Assembly (NCBI GenBank): GCA_023525975.1 | Contig: CM042044.1 | Span: forward strand, 9,162,501 to 9,226,500 | Reading direction: 5' to 3' | DNA length: 64,000 bases | Source of the DNA: Smallanthus sonchifolius | Lineage: Eukaryota > Streptophyta > Magnoliopsida > Asterales > Asteraceae | The notes under the pieces: generated by a model | Database searches by the model: none | Told to the model about the DNA's origin: nothing | The model's input: only the letters and a program-made list of their open reading frames with translations | Part shown: in pieces, positions 26,003 through 38,888 of the stretch | Layout: the number at the start of each line of letters is the position of its first letter | How positions within the stretch are numbered: the first letter of the stretch is position 1 | Translations under genes and position numbers: made by a program

Positions 26003-28950
26003 GTGTGAATTGCAGTTTAGTTCAAATCAAAACCAAAAGCCAAGCCTAATTTCACATGCGTTGATATAGATGCAGATATGTAAAGAGGAAGATGAGACTT
26101 ACTGATTGATATGAATGGTGAAGATATGAGTTGGAATCCCGAGGGCGGTGGTGGTTGGTGGCGTCCACCGCAGCGATCGGTGGTTGTGTATGAAAAGAGG
26201 GCTTTTTTTAAATTTTAATTTTTATCTCTCGGTGGTTTTCAAATGTGGCTTTTGACATTGACCCCCTTTTGTTGATTCGCATATACCAGATTTAACCTCA
26301 CGCCTCTTGGGTAGGATTTTCCTGTCAATAATTGTCAATTTACACTTTTTTTAATTTTATTATATTATAACTTTTTTATTTTATTTTATTTGTAATAATT
26401 TATTTTAATAAAATTAATATTGATATTTTTTAGGTAAATTGATTTTTAATAATCCAAACTATAACTAATTGGCTGATAATAATACAAATTAACAGTTTGG
26501 CTGTTGATTATTTCAACTTTCACTTTTGTTGTCAATGTTAGTTCTAGTAGCATAATCATCATATATTTACACTCGATTCTCACTTGATTTCTCTTGCATG
26601 TTTCTCCATTTTATTTAAAATCATCATTTTGAGTGAAAATAAGTATAAATCTAATGTAAATCTATGATTGTCAATTTACTCTTTTCTAATTTTATTATTA
26701 TTATTTTTATTTGTTATAATTTATTTTATTTTTTTAATAAAATTAATATTAATATTTTTTATTGGTTAAGTAAATAAATAAATTGATTTTTTATTTATAT
26801 TTATTCTTCGGAACCATAATGTACTGAAATAGAATGAATTAAAATGGTATTTCGTTAATGTGTAACTATCTTGAATTAATTAAATGAATTATCGATACGT
26901 AACGTGGTTAAAATAAGTTTGTTGATAATGGTTATTTTGAATTAATTCAAATTGAATTTAAATAGAGTTGAGTTACTTTAAATCTAAGTGATTAGTTTTT
27001 TTTTAATATTTAAATAATTTATGTAATACTTATAATTGTAAAGACAATGATTCATTTCTAAATCTTGTCCAAATAGATCCTAACATAAACTATAGGTTGC
27101 AACTTGCCATTTCTATTAAGAGAAGTCACATGGCCATAGATAAATATTAAAAAGTAATATTGAAAATAAAGAATAATGAAAAGTAAGTTACACTTTTTGA
27201 ACCAACAAGTTTATAAACCCATTTTAGTGTTTTTTTTTTCTCATTTTGTAGTATTCATTATAATGTGGGTGAGTTCTCATAAGTTTGGTTGGATATAGCA
27301 TGTCATAAATACTTGGTGTGAATGAAAGGATATTAGTTTGATGCATTAATGGCACAAATTTAATATGTAGAAGTGGTAGGTTGTGTTAGTGGTTTAGAAG
27401 CACCAAATGGGGTGTTAATCTTGAGGGGTTTGTGTTTATAAAGTTTTATAACTCGTTTAAATGTATATTCACATGCTTGTTAATTTGATATGTGTGAGGC
27501 TATAAAAGTAATTTTGGAAGTGTAAATTGAGTATGGGTCAAAAAGGAGACTATTACATTAAAAATATCACTCCTATATTTTATAAGTTAAAGTTGAAAGT
27601 TATGTATTTTTTAGTATAAATGGTTATAAATTTATAGATTTAAGATTGTAAATTTATAGAGTTGAGACCACAATTTGGTTTATACTTTGTTTCATTTGGA
27701 GATGATTTTATATGGATAACAAGAATGTCGTAGTTCAATAATATTTATTTATGTTTTTATGTTACTATGTTAACCCTCCTAAAAGATTGCCACTTAATCT
27801 ATATTTGTGATCTGAATGATGACAAACACTTATATTTATTTTATTAAACTACCACGAAGGGTTTATTTGTTGAAGATCTAAACTTTAAATGCATACATTG
27901 TGTAATTTTTTTAAGCACTTTTCAGTATATAGTGATACGTTTTTTCTAATGCACGTGAAAAAGGTCGGCTTAAAGTATCATCTCTACGAAAAAGCACATC
28001 GGACCGGTGATGTGTAAGCAACACATAAGATGAAACATGAATAGTTGAGCATTAAATCTCCAACACATTATTAGCACACAACTCAACACAAAATTAAAGA
28101 TCTAAAGATTTTTCGGGAGATAGTTTAACTAAATATGTCATTGACGTCCTTTTATTGTGAAAAATAATATCTTGTACGTTAAAGTATTGTAAGTGATTTT
28201 TTTTTAAAGTATGTTGTTCTGTTGAAATTTGTTTATACTACGTGTGTCATAGTCTTAATTTAGCAATAAGTTCTATAATTCCTTGTATTAAAAAAGTAGT
28301 TTAAAAATGTATTCAACCAGCATATGCATATTTCATATGTTTATATTAGACCAATAAACTGACATGCTAAAGGTTTATTTAACACATTTTAACAATGGTT
28401 TAATTAATAGAACCAGTTATAAACGTATATACTTAAATGTCCTTGAAACTACCGCTCTTATAAGATATTTATGTCAAAAACACATTTTAATAAATCACTT
28501 TGATATCGAGATAACTAGATAATCTTTATTAACTAGATCAATTAATCAAATAATCCTTTGATTGTAGTCCAAGGGCACGTGTGCCACACTCTAAACTAGA
28601 TGGTATGTTATGTCACAACACTAAAACGCGAGGGACCTTAAATGAAGAAGGATAAACATGACCTATCCTTTATCGTCTTTTGCAATATGTGGCACCCCAT
28701 TTTGGACAGCCTGTCATCCATATTCTCGCGAGAAAATAAGTCTATGCAGCCGAGCTTGTTCCCCTCTCTTTCCTTCCTGACTTGGAACCTCAAAACTAAT
28801 TTTTCTAGGATCATATCCGACAATAAACAGGTTGTCCTAAAGATATACCGGTCGGAATTATTAAAACGTATTTTAAAACTGGATAACGTTAATAATATAA
28901 ATGTTAAATTATGTATATGGATACAAAATAAAAAATATTATGTGCTATAA
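26003..28950. other. intergenic, AT-rich repeats, no gene
   Basis: The first 150 bp are the probable 5' untranslated region and promoter of the UCH-related gene. Beyond that, a direct repeat of about 110-125 bp occurs at roughly 26333-26445 and 26669-26795 (both have TTTAATAAAATTAATATT and a T-rich lead-in), with the dispersed repeat also found at 12200-12400 between them. The overlapping frames at 28638-28950 on both strands have no recognisable motif. Confidence 0.5.
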
Positions 28951-28951
28951 T

Positions 28952-29325
28952 CAGTGTTTAGAAACCTGGATCGGGCCGAACAGTCGGACCGAGAACCAGA
29001 GGTTTGGTTGGTCCAGTTAGGTGTGTTGAAATGGTCCTGCAGCGACCCAGAGGTCGGACCGGTTGACTATTTTTTTCCCTCTTTTTAAGTTTTTTTGATT
29101 CGTATTTCATAGCTAATTATTAATCTAACAGTATTATAATTGACTTGTTGGTGATTTCTAAACGATTAATGAATGTTTGAATTCATTTATTTTTATAATA
29201 TTTATGACGTCATCTGGTTGTTAAATCCGGTCCGGCCAGTGGACCGGTAAGGAGACCGGTCCGGCTAGTGGACCGGTAAGGAGACCGGTTCGACGTCCGG
29301 TTCGGTTCTGAAAACATTGGTTTTA
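28952..29325. mobile_element. CCGG-rich MITE-like element
   Basis: The left end CAGTGTTTAGAAACCTGGA and the reverse complement of the right end (CCAATGTTTTCAGAACCG) are similar. The inside is GGACCGG/CCGGTCC-rich. It contains a 29-bp tandem repeat at 29227-29284, with two copies differing at one base and both carrying CAGTGGACCGGT or TAGTGGACCGGT. The superfamily is unknown. Confidence 0.5.
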
Positions 29326-29711
29326 ATAACAATTTGTAATTTTAATGACATATGAAGACGTAAACAAATCAAATATATAAGTTGAATTACTAAATTAATT
29401 AAAAAATAAGATTTTGAAAGGAAACAAAAATTAATTGGAAATTCGATCCGACCATCTGCCAAGGTTTTAATTATGTTTTGCTTAAAAAATCGAGATGAAA
29501 ATTTGTTAACAATCCCAACACTCTATAGGTTAGGGTTATTTCTGCAATCCCTGGGGAGGTGGCGGGAGTTACTAACGGTGTTCGGTTTAGTAATACAAGT
29601 GGTATATGGGCGAGAATTATGAAATCAACTTGGTTTCTTGATGAAAAATATATTATTCTCTATGATTTGCCGCGGAAAAAAGTAGGGAACGGTGGTAAAA
29701 CAAAATTTTTG

Positions 29712-29915
29712 AATGAGGTTTGGTTGGATATTTTGGAATGAGGTTTGGTTGGATATATATACAATTTTCGAGACTTTAAAAAAATAAAACTATTGGGCCT
29801 TTTTAAAGAAGTAATATTGGATCAAATATATCAAGAAAAAAAACAATTGGGCCTTTTCAAATAAGTAATATTGGATCAAATATATCAAGAAAAAATTATT
29901 GGGCATTTTTTAAAA
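29712..29915. repeat. short tandem repeats
   Basis: GAATGAGGTTTGGTTGGATA occurs twice 24 bp apart (29712 and 29736). It is followed by three diverged copies of a 52-54-bp unit (starting at about 29792, 29846 and 29898) with ATTGGGC, GTAATATTGGATCAAATATA and TCAAGAAAAA. Confidence 0.8.
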
Positions 29916-30022
29916 GTAAGTTAGGCTTAAAAATATTAAATGTGTTTAGGCTCATGAATCCAATCCAACACAACACTTTGTAATTTTATATTAGACTTAA
30001 AAAAAAATACGTTCCACATGGG

Positions 30023-30630
30023 CATTGGCGGAGCTAGTATATGGGAGACGGGGTCAGCCGACCCCACTCAATTTCAAATTTTTAATACCGGTATATTACT
30101 CGAATGCCGAACGACCCCGGTTTTTTTTTGAGGTTGACCTCGTTGATTTTTAGATAAAAAAAAATGTGACCTCGAACCTTAAAAAAAAATAATTAACTAT
30201 ATTATTTAAACCAATAAGTTAGATTTATTTAGTAGTCTCATTTGTATAATTTAATTAACTCTAATCCTATTAGTTAATAGGCTCATTTGTAATCCCACAC
30301 TCATTCCCATTTGTGATCGGTTCATAATCCATTAACCCAATTGGGTTATTTAATTAATTTATTATTAAACCTAATTATAAAAAGAAAATAAAAAAAAATG
30401 AAAACTCAAATGGAACAATGTTTTTTTTTTAATTTCTAATGACAATGTATTTTTATAATTTGTTTTCTATTGACAATTTATTTTCATTCTCGTATCTAAT
30501 GTGTTACTGACCCGACCCGACTTGATCACCTGAAATGAACCGGCCCAAAAAAATCGTAGTCGGAAACTTAGAAATTTGAGTATCGAAAAAAAGCGACCCC
30601 ACTGGAAAAAAATTTCTAGCTCCGCCACTT
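30023..30630. mobile_element. 608-bp non-autonomous hAT element
   Basis: It is flanked by a perfect 8-bp direct repeat, CACATGGG, at 30015-30022 and 30631-30638. The terminal inverted repeats are CATTGGCGGAGCTAG (left) and AAGTGGCGGAGCTAG (right, reverse-complemented): 13 of 15 match. No transposase frame is present, so it must have been moved in trans. The GGCGGA-CTAG core of the ends is shared with the hAT element at 40378-43567 in this window, which is a candidate for the same mobilising family. Confidence 0.9.
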
Positions 30631-31179
30631 CACATGGGCCTTTTTTTTCGGCTTGTGGGCACTCAAATTCTTGGGACCGGCTCGGCCTGCTTGGAGGGTG
30701 ATATTGGACCGATTACTTACTAAGGAGTAATCTTTGCATGGGGGGGGGGGCGTGTCCTATTGTGATTTGCAGGTGCAAATCGAGAATCGTATTTTGGATA
30801 TTGTTTGGTCGACCATTGGTTGTTGGTTGGATTTTCATGGCGTAATTCTAAATCTCCATTGGTGTTGTGTGCTTGGTTAGATGCACTATAGATTTCAAAG
30901 CCCAAAAAAGAGTGTGTTGAAGTTGTCATATTTTCGACATGCATGGTGGTTTATTTGGAGGTTTAGAATTGATATTATTTGTTACAGAAATAATATACTC
31001 CATCTTTGATTGAATTATGTTTTTATGGTTTTCGAGTAGAAAGTGTAACTTTAAAGTTGTTTGGACCTAGTGGTTGAAAAACCCGCTCCTTGTCATGTAA
31101 TTTGTTTTGGTTGTTCCCCAACCAACTTTTCTAGTCGGTGGGGTTTTATATATAATTTTTGGTGGTTAAAAAAAAATAC

Positions 31180-31800
31180 TGTCTGTTTGGGCTAGGTCGG
31201 CAAACAACACGGCATGTAATGGCGTACGCAAGGTATTGGTGTGTCACCTGATGCAATCTTGTGATTCCACGTGTCCCACCATCAATCGCGAGTTTTGCCA
31301 CGCGTCGTCACCCGACACTTTTGAAGGGCATACAACCCGTACGTAATACGACCTGTGTTGATGGCCGACTTTGCACTATAAATAAAGGACCATGGCAATT
31401 CGTTTGAGCATCTATTATGATCTTTCAATTAAGAGAAAGGATGTAGAGAGAGTCCTCTTTGTGAGGGATCTCTTGGGGTTTAAATGCTCTGTTGAGTGTT
31501 TTGAGACATTTTTAAGTTATTTTGAGTGTGTCGGGATATCATGTGTATACTCGGTCAAACAAAGCGTACCATAGGGTTAGGGGGGAGACAAGGGTGGAGG
31601 AAGCGGGGACTACCAGTGGGGCATGAGATATCGACACCGAAATGTAAGGTTCCTTGACTTCAGTAGGTTAAAGGGTATTGGTTGGATACCCGAGGTGCAT
31701 GCGGGTTGGTTACCTCGTGGGTTAGATACCTGAGTGGCATGGGTTAGATACCCATGATAGATATGGGTTAATTACCCAACTATTTTGAGGTGCTTGCACA
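31180..31800 (+). other. possible promoter/leader of an unidentified retroelement
   Basis: A GC-richer stretch ends in a clear TATA motif (CACTATAAATAAAGG, about 31372-31386) followed by a 60-codon frame (31392-31574) of no recognised family. After that come repeated GGGTTAGATACC-type words (31670-31790). This looks like an LTR or gene-promoter fragment, but I cannot find LTR ends. Confidence 0.25.
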
Positions 31801-31954
31801 CTATAGGAACATGTGATCCTAACTATAAATCTTCAAGAGAACAGTTAAAAGAGGAATGTTATGAAATCCAAGTGAGTGTTCATACCTCCTAGAAGTATAT
31901 GTGCCCAATGTGTGTTATTTATGTGTAATGTGGAATCATATGATTGAATGTGTG

Positions 31955-32010
31955 CAGGGGCGGCTCAACCATTCTTAGGGCCTAAAGCGAGTAAAGTTTC
32001 ATAGCCCCTT
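31955..32010 (+). mobile_element. orphan hAT-type terminus
   Basis: CAGGGGCGGCTCAACC matches the style of the right terminus of the hAT element at 40378-43567 (CAGGGGCGGATATATG when read inward). No partner end was found in the window, so this is a truncated or diverged element. Confidence 0.35.
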
Positions 32011-32419
32011 TTAGAAATCTAGTACGGTTATACTTGCTACTTGTCTATTTGGAATTCTTTTAGCTAAAATAATTTCACAAATTTATTCAAATTATAGGAA
32101 CTTTAATATGTGAAAATTGGGTTGAGGGATCTTTAGGAGAAAAAGTATGTTGGCTTTTATGGTATTTACCCGTAATAATGTTAACTCAAATTAGTTGTTT
32201 AATTTCTAAATGCTTAAAAAAGTTACACAAATATAGGGACTTAATGACATTTTTATGGACAAATGGTATATTTAAACATAAAAAATAAATTAGACACAAC
32301 TTTGTAAATAGAAGTTAAAAAATATATCCTATGTAAGCACTTTTTATTTGTATGTAAAGACAAGTCATTACTAATATATACAATTTGCAACCAACATTTA
32401 TTTAAGAAACCTTAAAAAA

Positions 32420-32590
32420 CGTATTTTTCTGTTATACCCCTACGTTTAAAAGCCTATTATTCCTTTCCTTCCGTAGCGTATTTTTCCGTTTAAAAGCCTA
32501 TTATTCCTTCCTCCGTAGCGTATTTTTCCGTTATACCCTCCGTTAAACAACCTATTAATCCTTTCCTTCCGTTAAACATATACCTTTTCT
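32420..32590. repeat. diverged tandem repeat
   Basis: Three copies starting near 32420, 32477 and 32519 contain CGTATTTTTCCGTT, AAGCCTATTATTCCTT and CCTTCCGTAG. The copies are of unequal length through internal deletions (57 and 42 bp). Confidence 0.75.
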
Positions 32591-32879
32591 CCACATTACC
32601 TTTTCCGTGCCTTGCCTCCCGTCTAACCCTTCAGCCTCCGCCGTCCATGTTAACGCCAAAACACCCACCATCCCACCGTTACTAACGACGCTCTCTGTCG
32701 CCGTCAACGTACCTCTCTCTGCCGCCATCAACGCCGGATAACCGTTAACGCCGTATGGAAACAAACCAACCATCGCATAACCGCCTCCCATCCACGGGTT
32801 CTTAACTCTATTATTCAGACCGTTGTTACACAGTTTGCATAACCCATATATCGAGTCTTTCCGGTGAAGCAACGCATCG

Positions 32880-33840
32880 GCTCACAATCATCATTCTCCA
32901 GCGTCTATAAATAGCTTTTCCGTCACCAAGCGTTGATGAGCCGCTCCAACAAAGGTGAAGGGAGATTGGAGCGGAAATGCTACGGAGGTGAAGAAGATGG
33001 TTTTTGTCTGTTATAAGTAATTAAACTCACCCATTAATGGATCATTTGAGGGTTGGGATGTATTGGTAAGAGTAAAGTCTCACGTGGGTTCTATCCTCAT
33101 CCAACACATAAAAAAAAATAGAATAAAAATTTGTGTTTAAAAAAAAAATAAATACAGTGAATGACATTGCCATTCATACTTTTTAAATACCCAGACTTAT
33201 AGCAAACAAAAATTAAAATAAGGCTTTTAATTTTTCTTGAGTTTGTATCTTTAATTTATTTTTATTTTGTTAGTTTATATTTAATTTAGTTTAAAATATC
33301 TACATTTTATTTCATTTATTTTCTCATGTTATTCTTTTATTTATCTATTTTGCAGCACTAAAATGTGTTTCCGTCAACAAAATATAATATTATGAAATTA
33401 TATAAAAAATATATAATATTATGAATTTGTGATGAAAAAAGAAAAGTTGTTTCTTAATCATATATCATAAACCATATCTCATGAGTAACATTGATTTTTT
33501 TAGTATCTTTAGTAGGTTAAAGCCTATATTTTACATGAGTTGAATAAATATAATTTGTTATAAAACAGTATTTTCTATAAAAATTTGTATGTTGAATGTT
33601 ATTAGTCATCTGTAAAATAACAAATAATGAAGATTTAAAAATTATAAAATTGTATTTTAAAATAAGATATAATTGAAATTTTTTTATGATTTAGTAATTT
33701 TTAATAAAATATTAGAATAATTTAGATATTTAATTATTTAACATCATTATTATTTAATAGGAAAGAAAGACGAAAAACAAAAATCTAGATTTTCATCAGA
33801 AGTCGATACGTAGCAAGTATAATTATTCCTTTATTATAAT
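32880..33840. other. AT-rich DNA with old Helitron traces, no gene
   Basis: No coding sequence. Near 33510-33545 the string AGTAGGTTAAAGCCTATATTTTACATGAGTT looks like a decayed version of the Helitron 3' end seen at 35598-35627, suggesting very old copies of the same family. Confidence 0.4.
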
Positions 33841-33847
33841 ATATGTT

Positions 33848-34224
33848 AGGAACCCTATATATTATACAGGTTGAATAAATTCAATGTCATATATACTCAT
33901 AAATGAAGATCTAATATTACATATTTATGACATATTACATAATTTTTAATACAAACTTTAGAAACTTTATATAGTTATTTTTTAAAAATGTTTTATAAAA
34001 AGAATGAAAGATATGTTCAAATTATAAAAATGTTTTAAGAACAAAGCTATTTTTAATTAAAAATGTTTTATAAAAATAGTTATAGAAATCATTATTATTT
34101 AATAGGAGAGAGGGGCGGGAAAACTTGTATTATTAATAGCAGAGAGAGTCGGGAAAAAATCCTATGGATAAACATGGAAATGACATCTGCCACCCCAAAA
34201 CCTTTATTTATTAGTATGTATAGA
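33848..34224 (-). mobile_element. decayed Helitron
   Basis: Read on the minus strand, the 5' end is A|TCTATACATACTAATAAATAAAG at 34224. This matches the ends of the other Helitrons here and is followed inward by a GACATCTGCC-type box. The likely 3' end near 33848 (plus strand TTAGGAACCCTATATATTAT) is a degraded form of the CTAG-plus-hairpin end. ATTATTTAATAGGAGAGAG inside is shared with the copies near 57220 and 57600. Confidence 0.5.
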
Positions 34225-34362
34225 TAGATTTAGATGGTAGTTTTTTAAAAAGGAAAGTTTAACGTTTAATCTATCTAGTTAATTAAAATATATTTTTTTA
34301 TTATTATAAAACAACTCATTTTTTAAGCTTATTTAACGTTTTGTTGTCTAAGTTTTTGTATC

Positions 34363-35220
34363 GAGTAAAGTGCCATTTTAGTCCATGTGGTTTGGCCATT
34401 TTATCCACTTTCATCAAAAAAGTTTTTTTTAGCTTTTTCGTCCCTTACTTTTCAAATTTTAGCCATTTTCATCCAAATGACTAGCTCAGTTAAAAAAATA
34501 ACGTTAGATCAAGGGCATTTTAGTCCTTTCATAATTCCTTTTGATTAACCCCTTTATTACTCCCCTTCTTCACCCCCTTCATTTCTCACATTTTCAAAAC
34601 CTAATTACATTTCAACCCGTTCAAACCTAAGTGTTAGATTGTTGCATTTGTTGTAATTTGGATTTTGTCATTCTTCTGTTATGTGAGTTATTTGTTTTGT
34701 TATTGAGACTCTGGATTTTGGTCAAACATAGGGTTCAAATTTCTAATTTTCCGTCCATGAGTCTCCGATCATGTAGTTTCCGTACCTTGTGGTCATTTTC
34801 CGGCATTCTTGGTTTCTGATTAGCTGATTTTCTGGTTTGAAGGAGAGTTTGATTACCTGTGTGTTATGAAGAATTAGGGGATCTGGTCAGTAGTCACACA
34901 ATATTACAGTTTAGTTTTTTTTCTTATTAATAGCTACTTGAAGAGAGTGCTGCAACTGAGAGGGGCAAGTTCAGAGACAAATCCATCATGATTAGGTTTG
35001 AAAAGTTAATGAAGGGGGTGAAGAAGGGGAGTAATAAAGGGGGTTAATCATAAGGAATTATGAAAGGACAAAAATGCCTCTGATCTAACGTTATTTTTTT
35101 AACTGTTTGAATGAAAATGGCTAAATTTTGAAAAGTCAGCGACGGAAAAGCTAAAAAAAACTTTTTGGATAAAAATGGATAAATTGGCCAAACCACAAGG
35201 ACTAAAATGACACTTTACTC
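34363..35220. mobile_element. 858-bp Mutator-like element with long inverted repeats
   Basis: The terminal inverted repeats are about 230 bp long, starting GAGTAAAGTGCCATTTTAGT (left) and GAGTAAAGTGTCATTTTAGT (right, reverse-complemented), and stay alignable to the CCCCCTTCATTT region. Flanking 9-bp repeats are TTTTGTATC (34354-34362) and TTTTGTATT (35221-35229), 8 of 9 matching, as expected of Mutator-type insertion. No transposase. The middle (about 34600-34980) is unrelated to the ends and could be captured DNA. A paralogous sequence without the insertion exists at about 38195-38310. Confidence 0.85.
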
Positions 35221-35261
35221 TTTTGTATTTGATCTTTGGTTTTTTACATATTTTCCCCCAT

Positions 35262-35524
35262 TAAACTTCTAAATTACATATATACTCAATGTCTAACTGT
35301 AATTATATATTTCCCCAATTAACTTAAAATTACCCAATTTTCTTTCACAAATATTTAGAAAGGAGATATATGTAAATAATACTTTAATTAGTTTATTAAG
35401 GGTAAAATGATAATAAAATAAGTTATTTTAAATGAATTGGATATATATGTAATATATAGGTTTAAGAAGGGTAAATATATAATTAAATTTTATGGTTAGA
35501 TAAATATGTAATAAAGGAACCTAG
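35262..35524. repeat. copy A of a 263-bp direct repeat flanking the large Helitron
   Basis: Nearly identical to 38530-38792: both contain TTAATTAGTTTATTAAGGGT, AAATGAATTGGATATATATG and AATAAAGGAACCTAG in the same order, with about 5 percent or fewer visible differences. The two copies bracket the Helitron at 35598-38190. Confidence 0.9.
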
Positions 35525-35597
35525 GAAAAGATATATGTAAATGACCCTCAATCTCTTTTACTTCTTGAGGATATAATAAGTTTACTTTATTACTTTA

Positions 35598-38190
35598 CTA
35601 GGTTATAGACCCGTGTATTACACGGGTTTTTATAATAAAAATTATATATTTCTATAAAAAGTTCACATAACTGAAATATTTTTATTACGTGCAACGATAA
35701 AAAATAAAAGTACAATTACAATTCACAAATCTCTAAATACTTATTTGTACACGACATTTGTTGTTTTGTTCGTAATTTTATCATCTTTATCAACAATCAA
35801 TAGGTTAAAAAAAACTCTAAGCAAGCAACAACTTACATGAGCCCTAATTGCAAAAAAAACTGAAAATAGAATCTGTTCATATAAGTTTGACCCCTCTGTG
35901 TAAACCAACCTTTGCACAAAATGGTGCTCTTCCCATTACTGACTTTCACACAGAAAGAGACGGAGACTTTGATGGTTTGACACGAAGGACTCAAGGAGCC
36001 ACGACATAAACCGGTCAGAGGTGGGGCTCTCTGGTGACACCACAAAAACAAAAATCCCAAAATTTAAAATATAGTTCACCCAAGTACTTAAGATCTACAC
36101 AATTTACCTGGTTTCCGATTTTGACTTTTTTTGGTAGAATTTTTTCAAATTCTTCAGTTCTTCAAAAATATTTTCCGCATCCATTAGATAACGAAATTAA
36201 GCACCCAACTCAGCAAACACCAACTAAACTTATACCAAAATGGATTCAAGTTACAACCAATTTCATAAAGAATATATGGAATCAAAACTTAGAGTCACAC
36301 GCGGCTGCACCATAAACGTCTTGTGCAGGTTTAGATGGCACACATCAACACCAATCCACCCTGAACTTGTCAAACCAACCTGTAAGATCCTCAGTCAAGT
36401 TATAATATTTTATAAAAAGTATCTGCATTTTGTGATATAAAAATCAATATACATGTGCATTCATGTTTGCTCCATCAATTTAAATAAATACTTACCATGA
36501 AAGTTAGAAGTAAAAAATTAAAGCATAAGGTTTAGAGACAGTATAACATAACAACTCCTTTGAGTAAAAAGCAAGTAAGTATGAATGAAATTACCTCACA
36601 GGCTCAGAGTTAAAGGAGCAAAAAATTAGAGTGTCTACTTACTAATTGCATCATAAAGCATATTATCAGAAACATAAACAACATAGAATAAATGTTAATT
36701 AATTTAATTTAACTTTATCTAATGCATTAGAGTCAAATAAAAACTCTAAACTACTATTAAGGCCATGTAACAGAATATGAAGCAAACTAATTTAACAAAT
36801 GTCAACTTATCTGACAAAATAGGATTAAAATTACTTATTTATCTAAATAACAACTTAACCCTAAATTGGTTAAGTCGTTATCTAGTTAAATAATGTGTAT
36901 TCGTCGATAGTTAAATAACATGATTTTAGTAAATAACATGATTTTTTCCGGCTGAATTATTTTATTCAACCCAAAATGACGCTAATTTTCTTCTCGGATT
37001 TCATATTTTCGATTCAAGGTCTGCAACGAAATTCTGCAACAAACCAGCAAAAGGGAGGTCTTGTTCTCCTTCCACCATACAAAGATTGTAAATCCTACTT
37101 GAAATAAGTGCTTTGAGTAGGCAAGTTCTGTTTATTTTTCCGACTGACGTTTGTGAAGGAAGATGAGGTTTGATCAGAAAAAAACCTAAAGCTGAGATTT
37201 TTGTTTTTCAAAAAATGAGCAAATGAGGGGTTTCTAATATGATGTGTTGTTCTTGTGTCAAAAAAGAAAAGTGTTTCTCTTATAGGCGTTTAAAGCTTAC
37301 AAGGTTGATCTTTAAATAAAAAACAACTTGATCCATATTAATAAAAAAACAAAGGTTAATGTTACATATTACCTTGACTTCTCACATGTTATAGAAGCAG
37401 TCTCTCCAGTTTGCATATAAAGGGACTCTAAAAAAATAGTAAAAAATGAAATCACTCCTGTAATGAAAACAACAAAATAGTAAACATTATACATAATTAT
37501 AGAACTTGAAAGTTGGTAGTTATGCTGATAAGTAATACAAGTTTACAGAAAAAAAAACTACAAACTTTGAAGGGAATATTAGTTTGAAAGAAATTAGGTA
37601 AAAAGATGAACATGTGTGAAAACAACACATTCGATAAGATATGAAAAGCCCTAGAAGCTGTTGAATCCACCTAAATCACCGCCACCACAGCAACAACCCA
37701 ACGACCTTCTATGCCACCTAAAAATAGTGAAAAATTAGAAACAAAATTAATCGTAAAAGGATTATTTGGTTGCTTACCCCACAATAGTCATCATCGTCGG
37801 CCCTAACTCTCTACACTATTATTCGTTGCCAATCACCACTGCCCCCTACAAACCGCCATCGTAGCTATAAGCATTATTTGTCGTCCTGGTATGTCAAAAT
37901 AACACAACCCTCATGTCGGTTGCACCACTGCATCGATCGAAAGTTTAGGGTTTCTAGCAGAGAGGAAGAATTGAGAAAATATGGCTGAGAATGTGAAGTA
38001 GGGTTTTAAACTCGGGTTGAGAAGAGGATACATCGATTTTCGGGTTGTTAGATGGATCAAAACCGGGTATGGTAGCATCAGTTAGATCCGCGTGTAAAAA
38101 AATAGGAAAACAAATGGGCGGAAAAACTAAGTTTTTGGTAGGCTAATAAGAGGACACGTGTCCTGATTTATTTTCTTTTATTAGTATAGA
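35598..38190 (-). mobile_element. 2.6-kb non-autonomous Helitron
   Basis: Read on the minus strand it starts A|TCTATACTAATAAAAG (38190) and ends CCTAG|T (35598), i.e. inserted between A and T with no target duplication. A hairpin, ACCCGTGTATTACACGGGT (35609-35627, 8-bp stem and 3-nt loop), lies 7 bases from the CTAG end. These are the defining Helitron features. No Rep/helicase frame is visible, so it is non-autonomous. Its short frames (35833-36440) could be captured gene fragments, but I recognise none. Confidence 0.85.
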
Positions 38191-38529
38191 TAGATTTTCA
38201 TGGAGGAGTTTAAAGTTTGAAGGAAAATTAAAGTTAAATCTAACATTAATTAAAATATTTTTTAATTTTTTTAAAATTGATTACGTTTAGCTTTTTGTAT
38301 TCAAACTATTATTTTGAAAACATAATAGGTTGTGTTTTTTTAATTAAATATTTGATGTAAAAATAACTGTTATTTATTGGATTGGTTGTTTGTCATAGAG
38401 TTTGATTCGGCTGCAACGCGTCGAGGCACAAATATGCTTTTGTAAAACTTTTAGTATAATTAAGTGTCGCATACTTGAAACCTTATGTATTAACAGGTGG
38501 TTTATGAAGATATGTAAAACAACTCTATT

Positions 38530-38792
38530 AAACTTTTAAATTACATATATCCTCAATGTCTAACTTTAATTATATATTTCCTCAATTAACTTAAAATTAC
38601 CCAATTGTCTCTCACAGATATTTAGAAATGAGATATATGTAAATAGTACTTTAATTAGTTTATTAAGGGTAAAATGATAATAAAATAAGTTATTTTAAAT
38701 GAATTGGATATATATGTAATATATAGGTTTAAGAAGAGTAAATATATAATTAAATTTTAGGGTTGGATAAATATGTAATAAAGGAACCTAGT
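38530..38792. repeat. copy B of the 263-bp direct repeat
   Basis: Partner of 35262-35524. The stretch just upstream (38191-38310) also resembles 34225-34362, so the duplicated unit is longer than the best-conserved core. Copy B lacks the Mutator-like insertion present in copy A. Confidence 0.85.
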
Positions 38793-38888
38793 AAAAATAT
38801 TTTAAAAGTTAAAGAAAAACAAAATAGTAGAAAATTAAAATAAAAAACTATAAGAAAGCTAAAAGCGCACCGAACCAGTTGGGGGGAT

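Noticed and set aside
32555..32872. 105-codon minus-strand frame
   Set aside because: It overlaps the CCTTCCGTT-type tandem repeat and a GC-richer stretch; no motif and no matching exons.
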